Below, in pieces: positions 1-8,355 of a DNA stretch of 64,000 bases (positions within the stretch are counted from its first letter, which is position 1; the number at the start of each line of letters is the position of its first letter). A program made the position numbers and the translations under genes. The notes under the pieces were generated by a model, which was not told the DNA's origin, searched no databases, and saw only the letters and a program-made list of their open reading frames with translations. The stretch is from assembly GCF_034314085.1 (NCBI RefSeq), contig NZ_JAVIWI010000001.1, positions 1,426,001 to 1,490,000 on the forward strand, written 5' to 3'. Source of the DNA: Undibacterium sp. 5I1. GTDB taxonomy: Bacteria > Pseudomonadota > Gammaproteobacteria > Burkholderiales > Burkholderiaceae_D.

Positions 1-561
1 AAGATTATTGTCGTCAAAAGCAGCTTCGGAAACGCGACTGCTCTGCCAGGCGGAATTATTCTGGTTGACAGAGATTTATTCAAAAAAGGTACACCTCCAG
101 AATATCCCTACTTTGTTATTGCCCATGAGGTTTCTCATGTACTGCAAAGACATCAAACGCGTGCTTACCAAGCCAGGTTAGCAGATGGCATTGATTCTCT
201 TGATAACTTCCGCAAGCTTTTGGGTGATGCTTCACATGTCAACCCTGGTGCGGCATTAGAATACGCATCTGCTCTTAAAAATATGATTGTAAATTATTCT
301 GAACAACAGGAGTTACAAGCTGATAGCTGCGCGATTCGCTTTATGAAAACCAAATATCCGGAGCAAAAAATGATTCTAGAAAAGATGGTAAAGGTCGAAC
401 AAAAATTGGGCCCAATTACCCTTGTAATACCGGATGATTCAAAAGACCCTGCACTTATTAAACAGCTACAATTCCTAGGTGATGGAGTCCTAGAACGGCA
501 TCCGAATACAAAGCAAAGAAAGGACAATTTTCAAGTGACTATCAAGGCGATTTATACTTAG
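1..561 (+). CDS. M48 family zinc metalloprotease, 5'-truncated by window edge
   Basis: The frame is open from base 1 and stops at 561 (TAG), so only the C-terminal 186 codons are visible. Residues about 41-47 read AHEVSHV, the HExxH zinc/catalytic motif of M48 (gluzincin) peptidases, and a later ELQADS segment fits the downstream glutamate that supplies the third zinc ligand in this family. M48 proteins of this kind (BepA/LoiP/HtpX-related) act in the envelope on misfolded proteins. The signal peptide or membrane anchor that would decide localisation lies outside the window. The stop codon is only 10 bases before an IS200/IS605 element, whose tnpB frame reads antisense into the last codons of this gene. 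The family call is firm; the subfamily is not known. Confidence 0.85.
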   Translation, partial: KIIVVKSSFGNATALPGGIILVDRDLFKKGTPPEYPYFVIAHEVSHVLQRHQTRAYQARLADGIDSLDNFRKLLGDASHVNPGAALEYASALKNMIVNYSEQQELQADSCAIRFMKTKYPEQKMILEKMVKVEQKLGPITLVIPDDSKDPALIKQLQFLGDGVLERHPNTKQRKDNFQVTIKAIYT

Positions 562-1830
562 ATGCTCAAAATTGACATCCTCCCCGCCCAAAAGGACGGG
601 GATTCCTACAGCGCTGCGCGATGATTTGTGAGTCGCTTCGGTGGGTTCCTGCTTCATCGAGCGGCCTGACTGCACCGACTCTCCACAGGCTAACAAGCGG
701 TATCCCCGCTCTAAAATATTGATCGCACCGACCACGTCGGCGTGATTTTCGTAGCCACAATCGACACACAGGAATTTCGCCTGAGTCTGCCGGTTGTCTT
801 TCGATACATGGCCGCAGGCCGGGCAAGTGCGACTGGTGTTGTGGGGTGGCACAGCCAGCAGCATCCCGCCGTGCCACACTACCTTATACGCCAGTTGTCG
901 TCTGAATTCACCCCAGCCTTGATCGAGGATGGAGCGGTTTAAGCCGGACTTTTGCGCTACTTTTTTTCCATTCTGTTCGCTATTGCCTTTTGAAGACCTG
1001 GACATATTTTTGACCTGCAAATTCTCAATACATACGAGCGCGTGGTTTTGGCTGATCGTCGTGGTGGCTTTGTGCAAGAAGTCTTTTCTGGCGTTGGCGA
1101 TGGTGCTGTGAATCTGCTGGACTTTGGCTTTCGCCTTCTTCCAGTTACTGCTGAACTTGACCTTGCGGCTCATGCGGCGCTGGTAACGCGCAAGACGCTG
1201 CTGGTGTTTCTTGAAACTGTTGAGTGGCGCGATATAGCTTTCGTCGCTCAAGGTGGCGAACCGGGCAATACCCACATCGATACCAATAGCCCAAGCCGCT
1301 GTTGTCAGGGGTTGCTCGACTTCTCGTTCAGTCTGGATCGACTCGAACCATTTACCGCCCGATTGACTGACGGTGACATTGCGCACCTCGCCCAGCACGT
1401 TACGGCTGTTTCGGTAGCGTATCCAGCCAAGTTTCGGCAGGAGAATGCGGTCGTCGACCTGATCGAGATTAATCTGCTTAGGGTCGGGGTAACGGAAGCT
1501 GTCGCCACTGCTCTTCTTTTTAAAACGCGGAAAGTCAGCGCGTTTAGCAAAGAAGTTTTTGTAGGCCTTTTCCAAATCTTTCAATGCATGTTGCAGCGCC
1601 TGGGAGGGCGTTTCTTTGAGCCATTGCGTACCAGTTTCACGCTTCCAGATTGGTAGGTTTGCTGCCATCGGCACGTAGCCGATGTACTTGTTTCCGGCTT
1701 CGTGGTTCTGCTTTTGTAATGCTAAAGCCTTGTTATAGACAAACCTACACGACCCGGCGAAGCGACGCATATCGCGCTGCTGTTCGCCGTTTGGCATCAG
1801 TGCGTATTTAAAGGCTTGAAGTCTTTGCAT
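490..1830 (-). CDS. tnpB: TnpB RNA-guided nuclease (IS605 OrfB), copy 1
   Basis: 446 codons from ATG at 1830. The RuvC-like triad is complete: D185 in [10 protein letters not shown]269 in CIENLQV and D365 in [10 protein letters not shown] zinc ribbon with two CxxC pairs lies between the second and third motifs. TnpB proteins use an omega RNA made from the element's right end to cut DNA next to a target-adjacent motif. The ATG at 1830 was chosen because it matches the paralogue at 14427 (MQRLQA start); the open frame continues upstream but would overlap tnpA. Unlike the paralogue (405 aa), this copy has no stop inside the element. It reads through the right end and about 27 codons into the flank, antisense to the M48 gene. 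Function intact by motifs; activity not shown. Confidence 0.85.
   Translation of the reverse strand: MQRLQAFKYALMPNGEQQRDMRRFAGSCRFVYNKALALQKQNHEAGNKYIGYVPMAANLPIWKRETGTQWLKETPSQALQHALKDLEKAYKNFFAKRADFPRFKKKSSGDSFRYPDPKQINLDQVDDRILLPKLGWIRYRNSRNVLGEVRNVTVSQSGGKWFESIQTEREVEQPLTTAAWAIGIDVGIARFATLSDESYIAPLNSFKKHQQRLARYQRRMSRKVKFSSNWKKAKAKVQQIHSTIANARKDFLHKATTTISQNHALVCIENLQVKNMSRSSKGNSEQNGKKVAQKSGLNRSILDQGWGEFRRQLAYKVVWHGGMLLAVPPHNTSRTCPACGHVSKDNRQTQAKFLCVDCGYENHADVVGAINILERGYRLLACGESVQSGRSMKQEPTEATHKSSRSAVGIPVLLGGEDVNFEHLSINRLDSHLKIVLSLLCIRMPF
552..720 (-). ncRNA. Predicted omega RNA of element 1 (scaffold plus flank-derived guide)
   Basis: By analogy with characterised IS200/IS605 systems, the RNA guide of TnpB is transcribed from the 3' part of tnpB through the right end into the flank. 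Here the element ends at 572, so the guide would be the complement of about 571-552, at the 3' end of and just beyond the M48 gene. The 5' boundary is a guess. No transcript evidence is available. Confidence 0.4.
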
Positions 1831-2352
1831 CGTTAGATCATAGTCTGGTCTATGAGCGAAGACAACAACGATATTAGGAATGGAAGACACTGTGTATTTA
1901 TGATGCATGTACATCTGGTCTTTGTGACGAAATACCGTCGCGGGGTATTCACAAAAGAGATTCTTGACGACCTGCGCCCAATATTTTCCAGTGTCTGCAA
2001 TGACTTTGAATCGGAACTGGTAGAGTTCGACGGTGAGGACGATCACGTTCACCTCTTAGTGAATTACCCGCCTAAAGTGGCAGTGTCAAAATTGGTTAAT
2101 AGCCTCAAGGGAATATCGAGTTTAATGATTAGGAAGAAAAAATATCCGAGCATTCAAAAGAAATTATGGGGCGGTGCTTTGTGGTCGCCTAGCTACTTCG
2201 CTGGAAGCTGCGGCGGTGCGCCTATTGCTGTGATTCGCAAGTACATCGAGCAACAGCAAACGCCGCATTAAACCGAAAGTCCAAGACAAGGAAGGCTTCG
2301 CCTTCCGCGCTTACATCCCCGCCCTGAAGGGCGAGGTTTACGCGAAAATCGG
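572..2352 (-). mobile_element. IS200/IS605-family element 1 (tnpA + tnpB)
   Basis: The element carries a Y1 HUH transposase (tnpA, plus strand) and a divergent tnpB (minus strand). Read on the tnpB strand the right end finishes in GGATGTCAA (TCAA at 575-572). The left end starts just 3' of TTTAT (complement of 2353-2357). Both termini hold short hairpins: near 583-600 and near 2296-2335. There is no target duplication, as expected for single-strand transposition by this family. The boundaries were set by comparing three related elements in the window, which share the TCAA right end; elements 1 and 3 also share the TTTAT target. Confidence 0.85.
1852..2271 (+). CDS. tnpA: IS200/IS605 transposase TnpA (Y1 HUH)
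   Basis: 139 aa, normal length for the family. H65-V-H67 in DDHVHLLV is the HUH metal-binding motif, and Y131 in IRKYIEQQ is the expected catalytic tyrosine on the last helix. It would excise and insert the element as single-stranded DNA, pairing the end hairpins with the TTTAT target. The gene is divergent from tnpB with 21 bases between the starts. It is about 75% similar by eye to the copy at 13993-14406, with diverged third positions, so the two are related copies and not a recent duplication. Confidence 0.92.
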   Translation: MSEDNNDIRNGRHCVFMMHVHLVFVTKYRRGVFTKEILDDLRPIFSSVCNDFESELVEFDGEDDHVHLLVNYPPKVAVSKLVNSLKGISSLMIRKKKYPSIQKKLWGGALWSPSYFAGSCGGAPIAVIRKYIEQQQTPH

Positions 2353-2398
2353 ATAAATTAGTTTTTGCTCGGAAGAATTCTTTCCACAGTGATGTATT

Positions 2399-3727
2399 TT
2401 AAGTTTCAATTGAAATTTCATTATTAAAAATAATCTTGAAAACAGTACCTTGGCCGTTGATTCCATCGCAGACACTTATCTTTGCTTTGAATTGTTCGAC
2501 GATATTTTTCACAATCGTTAACCCCAACCCACTACCTGATTCACCACTACCTTCGCATCGATAAAAGCGGTCAAAAATACGCTCTCTGGCGGCGAGCGAT
2601 ATACCCACGCCATTATCAATCACCGCTAGATAGGGTAGCTTGTTTTCTAAGCCCGAAATGACGTCAATTTTCCCACTTCGCCCTGTATAACGGATCGCGT
2701 TATCAATCAAATTTCCTAGCATAATGCGTATAGATTCTTCATGAGCAAAGATGGAAATTTCACCATTTGGTGCATCAACGCCTAGATCAATATTTTTATA
2801 TTCCGCAAGCAAGGAAAAATCAGCAACAACTTGTTTTGCAATTTGATGCAGAGAGATTTTCTCAAACTTGATTTCACTGTCAAAGTTACTATGGCGAGCT
2901 AAGGTCAATAGCTGTTGTACTAAATGGGTTGCACGGTTTAAGCGTACATGCAATTTTAAAATCCCAGCTTTTCTATCCTCCTCGTGCTGAGTTTTTTCTA
3001 CCAATTGTAGTTGCAGTTTTAAAGCCGCTAATGGAGTACGTAACTCATGTGCTGCATCTGTAACAAACATCTTTTGTAGATTAATTGAATGATCTACGCG
3101 CGCAAGTAACGCATTTGTTGCGAGCACTATGGGCACTATCTCTGAAGAATAGCCGCTCGGATCTAGTTGATGCAGAGCGTCAGCTGAACGCTCTCCCAAC
3201 GCCGTCGCTAATTTATTTAATGGTTTTAGACTATGACCTACGACAAACCAAATTAATAAGCCTAGAAGAGGTATTGAAATGAGAACTGGAATTAGAGAGC
3301 GCAAAGCTAGGCTATATTCAATTTTTTCTCTGTCACTAATTAGCTGTCCAGCCTGGACTACCTGATAGTTATTTTTTTCACTGTATATCCGCCAATGTTT
3401 TTTATTTTCTGTAACTTCAAAAAAACCATTAACGCCATATTTTGGCAAATTTATCGCTGAATTTGAAGTAAATACTAAACGCTCTTTTTTGTTCCAAACC
3501 TGTACAACAATTTTTTTCCCAGGATGAGTATCCGCAATTTCACTTTCCTGTAATGTCATATTTGCTGGAAACGACCGAACTATTTGTTTGAGCTGGTAAT
3601 CAAACAATTCGTTAGTCTCGTGGCGTAATTTCAGATAAGTACCGATATAAACTGAAACGTTAGTTAATATCATTCCTAACATTAAACCAAGCAAAAGTTG
3701 TTGGCGAATGGTACGGACTTTAATCAT
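2399..3727 (-). CDS. Sensor histidine kinase, QseC/TctE type (TCS1)
   Basis: 442 aa. N-terminal membrane helix (about residues 9-28), periplasmic sensor region to about 135, second membrane helix (about 143-163), HAMP-like linker, then the phospho-acceptor H227 in AAHELRTP. The ATPase domain carries N, D-x-G (IDNGVGIS) and GLGL boxes. It autophosphorylates and passes phosphate to the regulator encoded upstream; start and regulator stop overlap as ATGA. The ligand is not visible from sequence. A very similar kinase lies at 15754-17052, so the pair is duplicated in this window. The gene ends 46 bases from IS element 1 with no strong terminator between them. Confidence 0.92.
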   Translation of the reverse strand: MIKVRTIRQQLLLGLMLGMILTNVSVYIGTYLKLRHETNELFDYQLKQIVRSFPANMTLQESEIADTHPGKKIVVQVWNKKERLVFTSNSAINLPKYGVNGFFEVTENKKHWRIYSEKNNYQVVQAGQLISDREKIEYSLALRSLIPVLISIPLLGLLIWFVVGHSLKPLNKLATALGERSADALHQLDPSGYSSEIVPIVLATNALLARVDHSINLQKMFVTDAAHELRTPLAALKLQLQLVEKTQHEEDRKAGILKLHVRLNRATHLVQQLLTLARHSNFDSEIKFEKISLHQIAKQVVADFSLLAEYKNIDLGVDAPNGEISIFAHEESIRIMLGNLIDNAIRYTGRSGKIDVISGLENKLPYLAVIDNGVGISLAARERIFDRFYRCEGSGESGSGLGLTIVKNIVEQFKAKISVCDGINGQGTVFKIIFNNEISIET

Positions 3728-4386
3728 GAGATATTTGTAAGCTTATAGCCAACCCCGCGGACATTTTTTATAAAATTCGGGCCAAATTTTTTTCTAAGCA
3801 TATGGATGTACACCTCTATGGTATTACTCTCAATGTCATCATTTAGCCCGTAGACTTTATCTTCAAGCTTTGCTTTTGATACTACATGTCCGGGTGTTTC
3901 GAGTAGTGCCAACATTAGATTGAATTCGAGAACTGATAAATGTATTGGTTCGTCATTAAAGCTTGCCTCGTGCGTTGATAAATTCAACGTCAGACCATGA
4001 TGACTCACTACTTGATCTTGAGTCATCTGGCATCTACGAATCAATGCGCGTAAGCGCGCATAGAGTTCATCAAGATCAAAAGGTTTAACTAGATAATCGT
4101 CTGCGCCACTATCTAGTCCTAGAATAAGATCAAGTCGAGTGTCTCTTGCGGTAATAATTAATATCGCAGCTTTACCTTTTTTCCTCCGGTAGTTTAGTAA
4201 TACTTCTAGTCCTTGCTTTTTAGGCAGGCCTAGGTCAAGTACGATAATGTCAAAAGCTTGTTTTAGTATGGTCGATTCTGCTTCAATTCCATCAAAAACC
4301 CAATCTACCTGATATCCCACTTGGCTGAGCCCATCTACCAGACTCTCCCCGATCATTTGATCGTCTTCGACTAACAACAATCGCAT
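3724..4386 (-). CDS. OmpR-family response regulator, QseB/PmrA-like (TCS1)
   Basis: 220 aa. The receiver domain has acidic residues near 8-9, phospho-acceptor D51 (IIVLDLGLP) and K101 (YLVKPF). The C-terminal winged helix ends with the typical EVYIHMLRKKF and RGVGYKL segments. First gene of a two-gene operon with the kinase (4-base overlap). Divergent from the TonB receptor at 4846, which makes that receptor the obvious candidate target, although no clear tandem binding box was found in the shared intergenic region, only a lone CTTAAG at 4513. Confidence 0.93.
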   Translation of the reverse strand: MRLLLVEDDQMIGESLVDGLSQVGYQVDWVFDGIEAESTILKQAFDIIVLDLGLPKKQGLEVLLNYRRKKGKAAILIITARDTRLDLILGLDSGADDYLVKPFDLDELYARLRALIRRCQMTQDQVVSHHGLTLNLSTHEASFNDEPIHLSVLEFNLMLALLETPGHVVSKAKLEDKVYGLNDDIESNTIEVYIHMLRKKFGPNFIKNVRGVGYKLTNIS

Positions 4387-4845
4387 CGCTTTAATCCCCT
4401 ATATATTCGTGATGCACAGTTAGATTATTTTTAACAAGTTACATCATGTAATTGAGAGCATGCCTTGTTCAAATTTTCAACGCCTATGCAAATCATATTA
4501 AATTGAAAAATCCTTAAGCAGGATATTTTTTATTTCATAGATTTAAAAATGAAGGCTCATGAATTTCAATTTGAAAAATTAAAATTTCCTTAAATTCTTT
4601 CAAATACAACAGGAAATTTATTAAATTTTTGATGTCTTTTTCTTGTAATAAATCCTGCTTAGCATGCGCCAACGTCACCGAAATTACATCTCTGCTCTGT
4701 ATTGTAATTTGCGATTCCCTATCCTAATTTTTTGTGTCACGTAGATCGGTTTTGAATGCGAGCACACCAGACATTTACTAAATAAATTTAAATTTTTTTA
4801 TCCTATTTGTTTATTCAAATATAATTTTTTAAGGAAAAGTATCAA
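4387..4845. promoter_or_regulatory. Divergent AT-rich control region between TCS1 and TonB receptor 1
   Basis: 459 bases without a gene, very AT-rich. It must hold the promoters for the regulator (leftward) and the receptor (rightward). A CTTAAG half-site lies at 4513-4518 and a CTTAAA at 4589-4594. A ribosome site (AAGGAAAAG, 4832-4840) precedes the receptor ATG. No Fur-like palindrome was recognised. Confidence 0.5.
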
Positions 4846-7038
4846 ATGAAAAATTTACAACTGAAACTAATGACAAGACAGATTCTCGGCGCTGTTGTTG
4901 GTTTGTCGATGTCATCACCTATATTAGCTTTTGCAGAAAATGTGGTAGATGCTCCATCTGATGTTTCTGAGAATACAGTCACGATTGCCGGTGTTAAGTC
5001 AGCAGCATCAAAAGTTGCAATTTCTCAAGGCTCCCTTGCTGCACGTTCTGCTCAATCAGAAATTAGTGATGAATTCGTCAGAAATTACACAGCACCAACT
5101 TCGGATTTTAGTCAAATTATTCAAATGGCACCGGCGATGTATAGCTTTGGTCCTAACGGTCCTGGGCTAGGCGATACGAAAACTAATTTTCGCGGATTTT
5201 CTGACGGAGATTATTCAATTTTATTTGATGGGATACCGTTTCAAGACACGAATAGCCCAAGCCATCATTCCTGGGCATTTTTTCCTGCACCCTTTGTAGG
5301 TGGTGCTGTGATTGATCGAAGCCCTGGCTCCGCAGCCAGTTTGGGACCAGCCAATTTTGGGGGTTCAATCAATTTGTTGTCACGTAACCTCGAAACCCAG
5401 AAAAGAATTTCAGGTACTGCCTCTTTGGGAACGTGGAATACTAGTTTAATTGGTGCAGAATTTGAATCTGGTCAATTTGGTCGGGACGGCTCATCGAACC
5501 TGTTATTCAATGCTCACGAGTTGAAATCGGATGGCTATCAAACTTTGAACAAACAGCAGAGAGATGCCTTATCTGCGAAATATCAATATGTAATTTCTCC
5601 GGATACAGTTTTAACTTTGTTCGGCTCTTATATTACTGTGCATTCAAATACACCAAATATCAAAGGTGCAACCCGCAGCGATATTGCAAAATTTGGGGAC
5701 AATTATTTGCTCGCGTCAGATCCGACTCAGGCCAATTATTTCGCGTACAATTTTTATCATGTCAATACAGATTTTGAATATGCAGGGTTAACTTCAAACT
5801 TGGGGAATGGCTGGAAGCTAGATAATAAGACTTACACCTACTATTACCATAATCAACAAAATTATCCGGGCGCTACCATTCCATTGACCACGGCAAATAC
5901 GACTGCAAACAATTCGGGGACGGATAAACTCAATAGTTATCGTACTTACGGAAATATTTTACGTCTCAATCGTGATACCGAGATGGGGACATTGCGTACT
6001 GGTTTGTGGTCGGAAGTTGCCGACACTAACCGATACCAGATTCCGAGCAATCCTTTGACATGGATAGATTCTGCAATCCCTAATTTTCGTGAAACGTTCA
6101 AAACAACTTTGCTTCAACCGTTCATTGAATATGAACTCAACCTAAGTAAAGATTTAAAAGTAACTGCAGGTGTTAAATATTCTTCCTATAAACAAGATTT
6201 AACCCAGTTTGCCGACAACGGGAAAACCGTCGGCAATTTAAACGGCGCAGCAAGTATTGGACATGTAGCTAGCTACCACACATTTTTGCCGTCAATTGAC
6301 GCGCACTACATGTTACAAGCCAACTGGTCAGCTTATGCACAGTTCGCTACGGGTGACGAAATTCCACCATCGAATGTATTTGACGTAAAAAATGCTAATG
6401 TTACGGCCTTGCCTGCTTCGATAAAAAGTAAAACTATCCAAATCGGTTCAGTCTGGAAAGGTGATAGCCTTACCTTTGATATGGACGCCTATCACATCAA
6501 GTTTGATAATGCTTATTCATCCACGACTGACGCAGCGGGAAATACAACATTCTTTGCTAATGGTAGTTCAGTTAATCAAGGGATAGAGGCGGAAAGTACG
6601 TTAGTTCTGGGTAGCGGATTTAACTTATATATTAATGGCACTTATGGAAGTTCTAAATATTCGACTAGTGACCAATGGGTTCAAAACGCGCCAAGCGATA
6701 CTGAGACTTTAGGTTTGAACTATCAGCGAAACCAATGGAATGCAGGCTGGTTCACTAAGCGCGTAGGGAAAATGTATAACGATAACGGCGGAACACATGA
6801 GGCTATCACCATTAACCCTTTTGTAATTTCCAATGTATTTGTAAATTACTCGTTGAAAAATATGTCTACTTTTTTAAAGGGTGGAAAACTACAACTGAGT
6901 GTTAATAATTTATTTGACAAACACAGTATCGTTGGTGTGACACCTGCGAGTAAGACAAGCTCAGTTGCAGCGGCAGGAGATCAATTGACTCTTCTACCTG
7001 CTCGAAGTGTATCGCTTGCATTAACAGTAGATTTTTAA
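4846..7038 (+). CDS. TonB-dependent outer-membrane receptor 1
   Basis: 730 aa with a signal peptide (basic start, hydrophobic core, cleavage near SPILAFA-EN). A plug domain follows at about residues 75-190 (FRGF, ILFDGIPF, GGSINL segments typical of TonB plugs), then a long beta-barrel ending in LALTVDF with the terminal aromatic residue used for outer-membrane insertion. Such receptors import iron chelates, vitamin B12, nickel or other large ligands using TonB energy. The substrate cannot be read from sequence. Divergent from TCS1, and followed by a strong terminator at 7102, so it is a single-gene transcript. Confidence 0.9.
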   Translation: MKNLQLKLMTRQILGAVVGLSMSSPILAFAENVVDAPSDVSENTVTIAGVKSAASKVAISQGSLAARSAQSEISDEFVRNYTAPTSDFSQIIQMAPAMYSFGPNGPGLGDTKTNFRGFSDGDYSILFDGIPFQDTNSPSHHSWAFFPAPFVGGAVIDRSPGSAASLGPANFGGSINLLSRNLETQKRISGTASLGTWNTSLIGAEFESGQFGRDGSSNLLFNAHELKSDGYQTLNKQQRDALSAKYQYVISPDTVLTLFGSYITVHSNTPNIKGATRSDIAKFGDNYLLASDPTQANYFAYNFYHVNTDFEYAGLTSNLGNGWKLDNKTYTYYYHNQQNYPGATIPLTTANTTANNSGTDKLNSYRTYGNILRLNRDTEMGTLRTGLWSEVADTNRYQIPSNPLTWIDSAIPNFRETFKTTLLQPFIEYELNLSKDLKVTAGVKYSSYKQDLTQFADNGKTVGNLNGAASIGHVASYHTFLPSIDAHYMLQANWSAYAQFATGDEIPPSNVFDVKNANVTALPASIKSKTIQIGSVWKGDSLTFDMDAYHIKFDNAYSSTTDAAGNTTFFANGSSVNQGIEAESTLVLGSGFNLYINGTYGSSKYSTSDQWVQNAPSDTETLGLNYQRNQWNAGWFTKRVGKMYNDNGGTHEAITINPFVISNVFVNYSLKNMSTFLKGGKLQLSVNNLFDKHSIVGVTPASKTSSVAAAGDQLTLLPARSVSLALTVDF

Positions 7039-7101
7039 TTTTTGAAATTACGAAAGCCAGCTTACCAACGATTTCCCTTAATTGATAAAAATTATTTAGT
7101 C

Positions 7102-7133
7102 AAAAAAACCTCCAGCATATTTGGAGGTTTTTT
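7102..7133 (+). terminator. Rho-independent terminator after TonB receptor 1
   Basis: Inverted repeat AAACCTCCA / TGGAGGTTT with a short loop, flanked by an A-run and a T-run. It is therefore able to work in both directions. It lies 64 bases after the receptor stop. Confidence 0.85.
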
Positions 7134-7374
7134 CTTTTGAACGTTAGTGAACTACAGGCATTTCGATCAAATCAACAGGATGCTGCCATTGAGACGGTAG
7201 GCACCAGCAATAGCAGGCCTTAAGAAAAAAATCATCGGCGTTAATTTTTGTATAAAAAATGTGTTCAATTTCACATAAACCGAAATAATGCAACCAGCGC
7301 TAGACAAAATGTCCATCTTGGAAATCGAAATGCCTTATCTCACGTTCGCTAAGTGCTTTGGACCAAATTTAAGA

Positions 7375-8079
7375 CTAATGTGATGCTACCGCTTTAGGTT
7401 CCGTGAAACAAACGAATGATGAAGTCATCGAATCACGGAACGACCGCTCAAACTTCGACGGCTCAGGTAACAATTTTTTTAAAGTTTGGACGACTCGAAG
7501 CAAGCGAAAATCGTTTTCCGGCGCATCGTCGCAGGTATCGTTGATACAAAAAAACGGCAGTTCGCCAAAGTTAGTAATTAGCGAATCGAATTGTCGCTTA
7601 GCATGATTGTCGCCTGTATTAATATGCAAGGGGTCCAGTACTATTTGTTGAGCGATGCCGATATGTACCATCCAGCGCGGAACTAGATCGGGGACAATTG
7701 CCGGTGATTGCCATGAGCGGAATGTTGTTGAACGTACACGCTCAAATAATTCTGGCGCAATTTGCTCAAGCGCAAACATTGCACTCCTGAGCATTGGGCG
7801 GGGTGAATGCGAATAAACGCGGGGATCATGACTGTATGCTGAATAGCGCTTTGACAACCAAGCCTTCGATAGTATGGACGCGTTGACCAATGCGGACTCA
7901 TTAGGTTGTAGGACTTCATACTCTGGTATTGATTTTGTTTCGGAAAAAATTTTCAGACAGTCACCAAACCACCAATCAACATCAACTTCTGCATCGAAAA
8001 AAACATCGTCATTAAGACAGTCGTCCCTGAAATAAACCGCAACACCAAGCAGGAAGCGGTATACAAGACGAATAAGAAC
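7375..8079 (-). pseudogene. Stealth-family sugar-phosphotransferase, 5' end removed
   Basis: On the minus strand a frame with no early Met is open from 8079 to the TAG at 7375 (234 codons). It reads LNDDVFFDAEV, then HDPRVYSHSPRPMLRSAMFA, TTFRSW and further on WMVHIGIAQ. This order (a DD-containing region, a conserved HxP region, then an FR-containing region) matches conserved regions 2-4 of Stealth proteins, which transfer hexose-1-phosphate to capsule or exopolysaccharide. The N-terminal region 1 is missing: the frame is cut where the IS5-like element begins near 8080. Family assignment rests on motif memory and not on a search. A TTG at 7890 could start a shorter product, but a functional enzyme is unlikely. 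Confidence 0.6.
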
Positions 8080-8355
8080 CTATAAATTCACTAGGAATGG
8101 CAAATCACTCTGCGAAATCTGGTGAATTGATGACTCCCAAAGAGACTGACTTCAAACGCGAACATGAGCTGTTCCGGCTCGAATTGAACAACATGGTGGA
8201 TCATCGCCATGCTCTGGTAAAACTCTCCCACCAAATTAACTGGCAAGCGTTTGTCACCGAGTTCGGGCCACTCTACGCCGAAGGCAAAGGGCGTCCGGGC
8301 GTTGCCATCCGTTTGATGGTCGGCTTGAACTACCTCGAACACACGTTCAATTTAT

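Noticed and set aside
1042..1656. Plus-strand open frame inside tnpB copy 1
   Set aside because: It is a shadow of the tnpB coding region; the protein has no recognisable domain and the opposite frame carries the RuvC motifs.
4387..4845. Clear regulator box upstream of TonB receptor 1
   Set aside because: Only single CTTAAG/CTTAAA half-sites were found, not the spaced tandem seen upstream of the efflux operon.
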